This document shows, piece after piece, positions 26,208 through 32,853 of a DNA stretch of 64,000 nt. The DNA lies in contig NZ_BOQN01000068.1 in assembly GCF_018332695.1 (NCBI RefSeq), forward strand, positions 1-64,000, read 5' to 3'. The position numbers were made by a program, and so were the translations under genes. Each line of letters opens with the position of its first letter. Within the stretch, counting starts at the first letter, position 1. Origin of the DNA: Paractinoplanes toevensis. GTDB taxonomy: Bacteria; Actinomycetota; Actinomycetes; Mycobacteriales; Micromonosporaceae. Below the pieces are notes generated by a model, which did not search any database, was not told where the DNA came from, and worked only from the letters and a program-made list of their open reading frames with translations.

Positions 26208-27125
26208 TCAGTCGAGAGCACCCTTGATCTTGTTGACGACGTTGGCCACGCCCTGGGCGTGTGCTCCCGCCCCGGTGCCCGGCTTGCCCTTGCCCATCGC
26301 GCCGTCGTAGGTGACGAACAGCTTGGGGTCCGGCGCCGGCCCGAGGGGCTTGTCGTCGGTCAGCGGCTGCGCGTCCGGCACGTACACGATCTCCTTGCCG
26401 CCGACCAGGGTCGGACCCTGCGCCCAGCGGCCCTCGCCGGCCGTACTCTCCGGGTCGAAGCTGTAGAAGGTGTGGTTGGCCTCCTGGTTCTCGTCGTCGC
26501 CGTTGGAGTCCTCGATCCCGTTCTCGGTGAAACCGTCGGCGACGAGCTGCTCGATGCCGAGCAGCCACTGCTGCTGGTGCCAGGTGTCGCGGGCGAGGTT
26601 GAACTGCAGCATGTCCTTGACCCCGCGGTCGTCGGTCATGTTGTAGACCCGGCTGGTCATCAGCCGGCTCTGCGCCTCGGCGGCCACGTTGGACCGGAAG
26701 TCGCTGAGCAGGTTGCCGCTGGCGATGATGTAGCCGGTGTTCCACGGCACGCCGGCCGCGTCCCGCGGCAGCGCACCGCCACCGGTGACGATGGCGTGCT
26801 GCGGGTTCATGCCACCGAGGACGGCGGCCAGCACCGGGTTGGCGGCCGCCGCCTTCTCGGTCGCTTCGCCCGGGGCAGCCTCGAGCAGGCGGGCCAGCAT
26901 GGTCGTGAGCATCTCGACGTGGCCGATCTCCTCGGTCGCGATGTCCATGATCATGTCTTTGTACTTGCCCGGCACGCGGCACGACCAGCCCTGCCAGAGA
27001 TACTGCATCATCACGGTCATCTCACCGAACTGACCACCGACGAGCTCCTGCATCTTCGCGGCGAGCAGGGCGTCCGGCTTCTCGGGCTTGGCCTGGAACT
27101 GCAGGTAGTCGACGTGCTTGAACAT
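26208..27125 (-). CDS. Manganese catalase
   Basis: 305 residues of the non-haem catalase family, which destroys hydrogen peroxide with a dimanganese centre. All five metal ligands are visible: Glu35 (GEMTVMMQY), Glu66 and His69 (ATEEIGHVEM), Glu150 (AAEAQSRLM) and His183 (ARDTWHQQQW). These positions match the well-studied Lactobacillus enzyme closely. The start ATG at 27125 follows GGAGG by 5 bp; an upstream in-frame ATG is not supported. Divergently oriented, 140 bp away, is an Nramp manganese importer, a sensible partner for metal supply. No SigF-like promoter was found upstream. Confidence 0.93.
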   Translation of the reverse strand: MFKHVDYLQFQAKPEKPDALLAAKMQELVGGQFGEMTVMMQYLWQGWSCRVPGKYKDMIMDIATEEIGHVEMLTTMLARLLEAAPGEATEKAAAANPVLAAVLGGMNPQHAIVTGGGALPRDAAGVPWNTGYIIASGNLLSDFRSNVAAEAQSRLMTSRVYNMTDDRGVKDMLQFNLARDTWHQQQWLLGIEQLVADGFTENGIEDSNGDDENQEANHTFYSFDPESTAGEGRWAQGPTLVGGKEIVYVPDAQPLTDDKPLGPAPDPKLFVTYDGAMGKGKPGTGAGAHAQGVANVVNKIKGALD

Positions 27126-27265
27126 CAGAACCTCCATGCTGATTCGAGGGGCACGACGATCGGCTACCCAGGGTTCTGGCCCGGCGGGGCCACCGCTGGC
27201 CCGGCCAGGTCACCTTCGCGGGGCACCCGGAGGTATCCGGTCGCCGGCAACCCGGGGAGACGCTC

Positions 27266-28525
27266 ATGGCCATCGACACCTCCGCACCCCTCGCGGTGTC
27301 ACTCCCCCTGCGGCGGCGCGTCGCCCGGCTAGCGCCGTGGTTCGGCCCGGCCTTCGTGGCCGCGATCGCCTACGCCGACCCGGGCAACTTCGCCACCAAC
27401 TTCACCGGTGGCGCCACCTTCGGCTATCAGCTGGCGTGGGTGATCGTCGCCGCCAACCTGATGGCCATGCTGATCCAGTCGCTGTCCGCCAAGCTCGGCC
27501 TGGTCACCGGCCGGGACCTGCCGCAGCTCTGCCGGGCACGGTTTCCCCGCCCGATCAGCCGGACGCTGTGGGTGCAGGCCGAGGTCGTGGCGATGGCCAC
27601 CGATCTGGCCGAGATCATCGGCGGCGCGCTCGCACTGAACCTGCTGTTCCGGGTGCCGCTTCCGATCGGTGGCCTGATCACCTGCGTGGTCGCGTTCGCG
27701 CTGCTCACGCTCCAGCGCCGGGGCGTACGGCGGTTCGAGACGGTGATCGCCGGGCTGCTGGGCGTCATCCTGCTCGGCTTCCTGTACAACGTCCTGCGCT
27801 CCGGCGTCGACTCCGGTGCGCTGGCCGGCGGAATGGTGCCCTCGCTGTCCGGAACGGACGGTCTCGTGCTGGCCACCGGCATTCTCGGCGCGACCGTGAT
27901 GCCGCACGTCATCTACCTGCATTCGGCGCTGACCAGGACGCGGACGATCACGGGCGCCGGCCCGGACGAGCGCCGCCGGGCCCTGCGGTGCCAGCGTGTC
28001 GACACGCTGGTCGCGCTCGGCGCCGCCGGGCTGGTCAATCTGGCCATGCTGGTCGTCGCCGCCCAGCTCTTCGCCGGGACCGGGATCACCGGCACGGACA
28101 GCCTGGAGGGAATCCACACCGGGCTCACCGAGACCGTCGACCGGTACGCCGCGCTGGCGTTCGCGGTCGCCCTGCTCGCCTCGGGTCTGGCCTCCTCGAG
28201 TGTCGGCACCTACGCCGGGCAGGTCGTCATGCAGGGCTTCATCGGGCGCACCATCCCGCTGTCAGCCCGCCGCATCCTCACGATGGCACCGGCGATGCTA
28301 GTGTTGCTGGTCGGCGTCGACCCGACCAAGGCCCTGGTGTGGTCCCAGGTGGTGCTCTCCTTCGGGGTTCCGTTCGCGCTCGTCCCGCTGATCTGGCTGA
28401 CCCGGCGCCGCGATGTGATGGGCGAGCACACCAACAGCCCGGTGGTGACGGCGATCGCGGTCGCCCTGGCGGTCCTGATCATCGTGCTGAACGCCGTGCT
28501 GATCCTGAACGCCGTCGCCGGATAG
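27266..28525 (+). CDS. mntH: Nramp-family Mn2+/divalent-metal importer
   Basis: 419 residues with about eleven membrane helices. The two unwound-helix metal motifs are present: DPGN at 38-41 and MPH at 212-214, with the methionine that favours Mn2+ and Fe2+ over Ca2+ and Mg2+. The N-terminus is short and cytoplasmic. The protein is a proton-coupled importer in the cytoplasmic membrane. It is divergent from the manganese catalase gene, so metal import and peroxide defence are likely co-ordinated, though I do not see a MntR/MntH-type box by eye in the 140-bp gap. Start ATG at 27266 behind GGGGAGA. Confidence 0.9.
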   Translation: MAIDTSAPLAVSLPLRRRVARLAPWFGPAFVAAIAYADPGNFATNFTGGATFGYQLAWVIVAANLMAMLIQSLSAKLGLVTGRDLPQLCRARFPRPISRTLWVQAEVVAMATDLAEIIGGALALNLLFRVPLPIGGLITCVVAFALLTLQRRGVRRFETVIAGLLGVILLGFLYNVLRSGVDSGALAGGMVPSLSGTDGLVLATGILGATVMPHVIYLHSALTRTRTITGAGPDERRRALRCQRVDTLVALGAAGLVNLAMLVVAAQLFAGTGITGTDSLEGIHTGLTETVDRYAALAFAVALLASGLASSSVGTYAGQVVMQGFIGRTIPLSARRILTMAPAMLVLLVGVDPTKALVWSQVVLSFGVPFALVPLIWLTRRRDVMGEHTNSPVVTAIAVALAVLIIVLNAVLILNAVAG

Positions 28526-28527
28526 CC

Positions 28528-28552
28528 GTTTGAGGCCCCGAGGCGCGGGAAG
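28528..28552 (+). promoter_or_regulatory. SigB/SigF-like promoter with no intact gene behind it
   Basis: GTTT at 28528-28531, 15 bp, GGGAAG at 28547-28552 on the plus strand, just after the Nramp gene. The next plus-strand element is a ribosome binding site and ATG at 28575-28587, which lead into a convergent gene. Confidence 0.4.
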
Positions 28553-28574
28553 TCGGCTGTCTCCGCAGGCATCG

Positions 28575-28601
28575 AAGGAGTCTCATGACGACCTGCCGAC
28601 C
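28575..28601 (+). other. Orphan ribosome binding site and start codon
   Basis: AAGGAG at 28575-28580, four bases, ATG at 28585. The frame that follows (MTTCRPQRIPALPASAAA) runs antisense through the response regulator gene, whose stop codon is at 28602, and has no recognisable product. With the promoter at 28528 it looks like the 5' end of a gene whose body has been deleted. Confidence 0.4.
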
Positions 28602-29246
28602 TCAAAGAATCCCCGCGCTCCCGGCCAGCGCCGCGGCCTCGGTCCGACTCGACACCCGAAGCTTGCGCAGCAGTGTCGCGGTCAGCCGCTTGACCGTCCG
28701 TTCGGAGACGTGCAGCTCGACCGCGATCTCGGTCGTGGTCGCGCCGGCCGCGATGAACTGCAGCAGCTGCCGTTCCGCCTCGTCCAGCTCGGCCGGCGCC
28801 GGGCGGATTCCCCGGACCGGCGCGAGCAGCGTGCCGAGCAGGGCGGCCGGCAGAACCGACCAGCCGCCCAGCACCGCGAGCAGCGGCTGCAGCAGGTCCG
28901 CCACCTCGCTGGTCTTGGGCAGGAACCCTTCCGCCCCGGCCCGCAGCGCCTCGATCGCCGGCTGCGGATCCTCGTCCCCGGACATCGCCACGATCCGGAC
29001 GCGTGGTGCGGCGCGCCGGATGGCGCCCACCGCCCGCACCCCGCCGGGCGCCGGCATGTGCAGGTCCACCAGCACCAGATCCGGGACGGTACGCCGGACC
29101 AGGCTCGCTGCGGCCGAGGCGTCGCCGGTCGAGGCGACCACGGTGACCTGCCCACCGCTCACCTCGGGAAGCAGTAGTTCAAGTCCGCGGACGAACAGCG
29201 GGTGGTCATCGACCAGGGCAACTGCGATAGCACGACCGTTCTGCAT
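28602..29246 (-). CDS. NarL/LuxR-type response regulator
   Basis: 214 residues; ATG at 29246. The receiver domain (about 8-122) has the acidic pair in LVDDHP (Asp13-Asp14), the phosphoacceptor Asp61 in VLVDLHMPAPGG and the Lys of FLPKTSE. The C-terminal LuxR-type helix-turn-helix (about 150-210) reads TTEIAVELHVSERTVKRLTATLLRKL. It is divergent from a histidine kinase gene with only 30 bp between start codons, so the two form a two-component pair probably sharing a regulatory region. Target genes are not evident. Confidence 0.87.
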   Translation of the reverse strand: MQNGRAIAVALVDDHPLFVRGLELLLPEVSGGQVTVVASTGDASAAASLVRRTVPDLVLVDLHMPAPGGVRAVGAIRRAAPRVRIVAMSGDEDPQPAIEALRAGAEGFLPKTSEVADLLQPLLAVLGGWSVLPAALLGTLLAPVRGIRPAPAELDEAERQLLQFIAAGATTTEIAVELHVSERTVKRLTATLLRKLRVSSRTEAAALAGSAGIL

Positions 29247-29276
29247 GCGCGCTGCATGCCCGTTCCGGAGCGCACC

Positions 29277-29954
29277 ATGTCTCGGTTGACCCGGCGATGG
29301 AGGATGATGCACGAGCCGCAGCCGGCCGATCCCGGCCTGCTGTTGCTGCGCAGCGTCTGTCACGAGTTGCGGCCCCCGATGTCCACTCTCACCTCCCTGG
29401 TCCAGGCACTTCAGGAGCACCCCTCCGAGTCGGCCCGCGCCGATCTGGCCCGCCTGGCCGGTGAGCACGTCACGTACGCGGAGGCGGTCCTGCGGCAGGC
29501 TGCCGCGGCGGCGTACGGCATGGCCGGCACCACCGACCCGCCGGTCCCGTTCCACCGGATCCTGCCGATGGTGACGGCGGCCGTACCCGTCGAGCGTCTC
29601 GTCGTCCGGCTGGGCCGGACCGCCGGAGACCATCCGGTGCACCGGCAGCATGCCGGGCAGATCCTCATCAATCTGCTGACCAACGCCGAACGGTACGGCC
29701 CGCCCGGGGAGCCGATCCGCCTGGAGGCCCGCACCCATCGGCGCCGGCTCCGGCTGACCGTGAGCGACGCCGGCACCCTGACCGCCGAACTGGCCCGATC
29801 GTTGCGCCGGCCCGTCCCACCGGCCGGGGAGAAGGGTCTGGGCCTGTGGGTGGTAAGGCAACTCGTCGTCGCCAACGGTGGCACCATCCGCGCCCGCCGT
29901 CTGGCCCCGCGGGGCGTGGCCGTCGAGGTAACCCTCCCCCGGCCTCGGCGTTGA
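29277..29954 (+). CDS. Soluble histidine kinase
   Basis: 225 residues. The start ATG at 29277 is chosen for its GGAG box 6 bp upstream; ATGs at 29304 and 29307 are alternatives. The H-box is RSVCHELRPPMSTL with His29; the N-box NLLTNAERYGPP has Asn132 and Asn136; a G-box GEKGLGLWVVRQL ends the ATPase domain. There is no membrane segment and practically no N-terminal sensor, so the kinase is cytoplasmic and must sense through a partner or by itself in this small form. It is unusually short for a kinase and pairs with the divergent NarL-type regulator. Confidence 0.8.
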   Translation: MSRLTRRWRMMHEPQPADPGLLLLRSVCHELRPPMSTLTSLVQALQEHPSESARADLARLAGEHVTYAEAVLRQAAAAAYGMAGTTDPPVPFHRILPMVTAAVPVERLVVRLGRTAGDHPVHRQHAGQILINLLTNAERYGPPGEPIRLEARTHRRRLRLTVSDAGTLTAELARSLRRPVPPAGEKGLGLWVVRQLVVANGGTIRARRLAPRGVAVEVTLPRPRR

Positions 29955-29985
29955 CCCGCCGGGGCCATCACCTGGCCCCGGCGGG
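29955..29985 (+). terminator. Terminator hairpin after the histidine kinase
   Basis: Perfect 13-bp inverted repeat, CCCGCCGGGGCCA at 29955-29967 and its complement at 29973-29985 with a 5-nt loop, beginning directly after the stop codon. Confidence 0.75.
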
Positions 29986-30041
29986 ACGGCGTACGGGGCA
30001 CCTCTGTCACCGACCGGTCGACGCCCGAAAGGAACACTGTC

Positions 30042-30227
30042 ATGTCTGTCGCGCTGCTCACCCGGACCGCCGTGAGCGCGGCCTACCTGCTCGCACTGCT
30101 GCTCAACGGCCGCGCGGACCTGACCACCGGCGTGCTCGCCGCCGCACTCGTCGCGGTGTGGGTCGTCCCCCAGCTTCGCGACCGCAGGCTACGGCGCTCC
30201 CCCGCCCCTGACCTGTCAGTTGGGTAG
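30042..30227 (+). CDS. Small membrane protein, 61 residues
   Basis: ATG at 30042 preceded by AAAGGAA at 30028-30034. Two short hydrophobic stretches (about 4-21 and 26-43) separated by NGRADLTTG suggest a membrane hairpin, with a basic tail (RDRRLRRS). Family unknown. Its last 12 bp overlap the end of the convergent dehydrogenase pseudogene. Coding is supported by the ribosome binding site and the hydrophobic pattern only. Confidence 0.5.
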   Translation: MSVALLTRTAVSAAYLLALLLNGRADLTTGVLAAALVAVWVVPQLRDRRLRRSPAPDLSVG

Positions 30228-31062
30228 GAAGACCGCCCGTACACAATCATCTTCTTTGTCTTTGAACATCCGATAGCCGGTCGGGGCCTCGGCCAGCGGC
30301 ATGGTGTGCGTGGCCAGATATTCGGTCACCAGTTCACCGCGCGCCATCCGGTCGAGCAGCATCGGAATGTAACGCTGGCCGTGCATCTGCGCTCCCCGCA
30401 CGGTGAGTCCCTTGTTCATCAACGCCCCGAGCGGGAACTTGTCCACGAAACCCGCGTACACGCCCAGGACGAACACCGAACCGCCCTTACGGCAGGCGTG
30501 AATCGCGTCGCGGACCGCCGCCGGCCGGTCGGTCTGCAGGCGAAGCTGCTGCTTGACCTGGTCGTAGAGGAACTGCGGGCCAGGAGTGTGCGCCTCCATC
30601 CCGATCGCCTCGATACACACGTCCGGGCCCCGCCCACCATTGGGCGTGACTTCCCGGATTACCGCCCATCGCATGCGAATACCCGAAACAGCCCCCCGGC
30701 GCCTGCCCCCACAATGTCTCGGTGATCGCCGGATTGGTGTTGCCGTTGTCGCACAACGAGAACAATCGCTGTTCGCAGAACCAGCACTTGCCGCAGGCGA
30801 TGAACGACGACACCACCACCTGGTCACCGACCTGATGGTTACGGACGTCCGGCCCGGTCTCCACGACCTCACCGACGAACTCGTGACCCAGCACATCACC
30901 CTTCTCCATGAACGGGATGTAACCACCGAGCAGGTGCAGATCCGAACCACAGGTAACCGTCCGATTGACCTTCACGATGATGTCACCGGCGTTACGGATC
31001 TCCGGGTCCGGCACCTCCCCGACAGCCAGCTTGTTCACCCCTTGCCACTGCAACGCCTTCAC
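30216..31062 (-). pseudogene. Zinc-dependent alcohol dehydrogenase, internally deleted
   Basis: A paralogue of the intact enzyme at 58641-59816. The first half is normal: GTG start at 31062 behind GGAGG, VTCGSDLHLLGGYIP with the catalytic-zinc Cys, GHEFVGEVVE, and the structural-zinc block ACGKCWFCEQRLFSLC. After GYSHAMGG (about 30660) the frame breaks. The sequence resumes in another frame with GGRGPDVCIEAIGMEAH and runs to a normal C-terminus at 30216. About 100-110 residues, including the Rossmann nucleotide-binding glycine motif, are missing, so no active enzyme can form. The preceding small gene overlaps its start by 4 bp. Confidence 0.88.
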
Positions 31063-31472
31063 AACAGTCCTCCCTCACGACCGTGCCGGGTGGCCGACCG
31101 CAGCGGCCGATTCCATGGGGTCGGTGTCGTCGTCGGACCGCCCGGCCGCAGGACGTCACCGACCTCCAGGAGAGATCGGCTCTCGCGCAGCAGACGCCGG
31201 ATGTCGCCGTCGGACACCGTGTCGTTCAGGGCGCGGGCGCTGATCTCCGTACCCCGGCCGGCCGGGGCCGCTCGTAGCCGCACGTCGATGGTTCCGTGGT
31301 AGGCGCTCAGTGGCTCCGGCAGCACCTCGGCGATCTCCTCCAGAGGCCGGTGAACCGTGATCACGTGGCGCCGGCCGGCGGGCGGCTGTCTCCTGGTGAC
31401 GATGCGATAGGTGGTGCCGCCGAGAGCAGCGGTCACGGCGGTCACGATCATCGCGCGAGTCATAGGTCTCAT
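31059..31472 (-). CDS. Membrane-anchored SRPBCC-like protein, partner of the dehydrogenase
   Basis: 137 residues beginning with one hydrophobic segment (MTRAMIVTAVTAALGG), then a compact domain: VITVHRPLEEIAEVLPEPL, TIDVRLRAAPAGRGTEISAR and LLRESRSLLEVGDVLRPGG. The same family commonly precedes zinc alcohol dehydrogenase genes in actinomycetes and is annotated as SRPBCC-like. The stop codon overlaps the GTG start of the dehydrogenase pseudogene, so they were once one operon. This gene looks intact although its partner is broken. ATGs at 31472 and 31463 are both possible starts; a SigF-like promoter lies 10 bp upstream. Confidence 0.65.
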   Translation of the reverse strand: MRPMTRAMIVTAVTAALGGTTYRIVTRRQPPAGRRHVITVHRPLEEIAEVLPEPLSAYHGTIDVRLRAAPAGRGTEISARALNDTVSDGDIRRLLRESRSLLEVGDVLRPGGPTTTPTPWNRPLRSATRHGREGGLL

Positions 31473-31482
31473 GGAGGTCTGA

Positions 31483-31507
31483 GTACCGATTTGGAGGCCG
31501 CTCAAAC
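31483..31507 (-). promoter_or_regulatory. SigB/SigF-type promoter of the SRPBCC-dehydrogenase pair (decayed copy)
   Basis: On the minus strand GTTT (31507-31504), 15 bp, CGGTAC (31488-31483). One mismatch in the first base of the -10 box. It stands 10 bp before the first possible start codon, at 31472. Confidence 0.5.
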
Positions 31508-31539
31508 GGACGTTCGCCGGCACGGTCGAGGCGGGGCTG

Positions 31540-32745
31540 TCACGCCGCTCCGATGCGGGGGGTCGGGTCGCCGCCGCCGTTGTTCTCGACCAGGTCGCCG
31601 AGGTCCACACCGGCCCGGCCGAGCAGCTGTTCCACCGCGGCCAGGTCCAGGCCGTCGATCACGTTGTCGGCGTGCAGCAGGCGGTACGAGCGCAGACCGT
31701 CGCGCTGGATCACCTCGACCCGCCACTTCCCGTCGGCGGTGGCCAGCGCCCCCTCGACCGTGGCCGGGGCGGGAACGGTGGGGGCCGGCTGCCGGCGTGC
31801 CTCGGCCGGGGTCCGGTCCGGCCGCAGGCCTCGCCACGAGGGATGGCGCATGCGCCCGTCGGGTGTCCAGTTGCGGAAGGCGACCTCGCCCACCAGCACC
31901 GGTTCGACCCAGTGGGCGTGCCGGGCGAATTCGCGGGGGACGCCGGATACCGGCGGTGTGCCGCGGGCGATCGCGGCCAGCTGGTCCGTCAGCTGGTGCA
32001 GCATGACGTCGGTGAAGCCGGTGCCGACGTGGCCGGCGAACCGCGGGGTGCCGGCTTCGTCGAGGACGCCGAGCAGCAGTGAGCCGATGGTGCCGGCCCG
32101 GCGGCCTTCGCCCGCCTTCCACCCCAGGACCAGAACCTCTTGGGTACGGATGAGTGGGACCTTGGTCCACGAGTCCGCCGAGCGCCGGCCGGGCCGGTAC
32201 GGACCGTTGCGCCGCTTCGCGACCACTCCTTCCAGGCCGCCCAGCTCCGCCGCCCGCAGGATCGCCGCGCCGTCGACCCCGGTGAAATACGGCGGCGTGC
32301 GTACCGTCGGGGCGTCGAGGCCAAGGCCGGCGAGCAGGTGGCGGCGGCGGTCGTACGGCTCGTCCAGCAGCGCCGTCCCGTCCAGCCAGAGCAGGTCGAA
32401 CACGTAGTAGACGACCGGGACCGTGTGCAGCAGCGCGCTGGTGGGCCGGGCGACGTGCATGCGGGCGGCGAGCTTCGCGAAGGACGGCCGGTCACCCGGA
32501 TCGAGCGCGACGATCTCGCCGTCCAGGATCGCCGCCCGGTCACCGAGCAGGTCGCCGAGCACGCCCAGCTCCGGGTAGGTGGCCGTGACGTCGTTGCTGT
32601 TGCGCGACAGCACCCGCACCCGGCCGCCGTCGACGTAGCTGACCGCGCGGACCCCGTCGTACTTGAACTCGAACGCCCAGCCGTCGCCGGGCGGCAGCGG
32701 CCCGGCCGCGGCCAGCATCGGCGGGATCACCTCGGGCATGGTCAC
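31540..32745 (-). CDS. ATP-dependent DNA ligase (LigC/LigD-like)
   Basis: 401 residues. The adenylation motif I is FEFKYDGVRA with Lys28 as the AMP acceptor. Further nucleotidyltransferase motifs are LDGEIVAL (III), VFDLLWLDG (IIIa), EGVVAKRRNGPY (IV) and SWTKVPL (V). An OB-fold domain follows (VGTGFTD, FRNWTPDGRMRHPSW). A C-terminal extension of about 100 residues ends with ENNGGGDPTPRIGAA. Actinobacteria carry several such ligases for repair, including end joining with Ku. No Ku or polymerase gene is visible here. Start is a GTG at 32745, or the ATG two codons later. It lies downstream of lon on the same strand, but a terminator separates them. Confidence 0.87.
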   Translation of the reverse strand: MTMPEVIPPMLAAAGPLPPGDGWAFEFKYDGVRAVSYVDGGRVRVLSRNSNDVTATYPELGVLGDLLGDRAAILDGEIVALDPGDRPSFAKLAARMHVARPTSALLHTVPVVYYVFDLLWLDGTALLDEPYDRRRHLLAGLGLDAPTVRTPPYFTGVDGAAILRAAELGGLEGVVAKRRNGPYRPGRRSADSWTKVPLIRTQEVLVLGWKAGEGRRAGTIGSLLLGVLDEAGTPRFAGHVGTGFTDVMLHQLTDQLAAIARGTPPVSGVPREFARHAHWVEPVLVGEVAFRNWTPDGRMRHPSWRGLRPDRTPAEARRQPAPTVPAPATVEGALATADGKWRVEVIQRDGLRSYRLLHADNVIDGLDLAAVEQLLGRAGVDLGDLVENNGGGDPTPRIGAA

Positions 32746-32783
32746 CCGTTCGGGCTACCCGCTCCTGGTCAGGACGATGCCGA

Positions 32784-32819
32784 CGGCCGACGAACTACTG
32801 CCGTGTAGTTCGTCGGCCG
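32784..32819 (-). terminator. Terminator hairpin downstream of lon
   Basis: Perfect 15-bp inverted repeat, CGGCCGACGAACTAC at 32784-32798 and its complement at 32805-32819 with a 6-nt loop, in the 108 bp between lon and the ligase gene. Confidence 0.8.
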
Positions 32820-32853
32820 GACGGCGCCGACTGATCTTGATCCGGGGCAGGTG

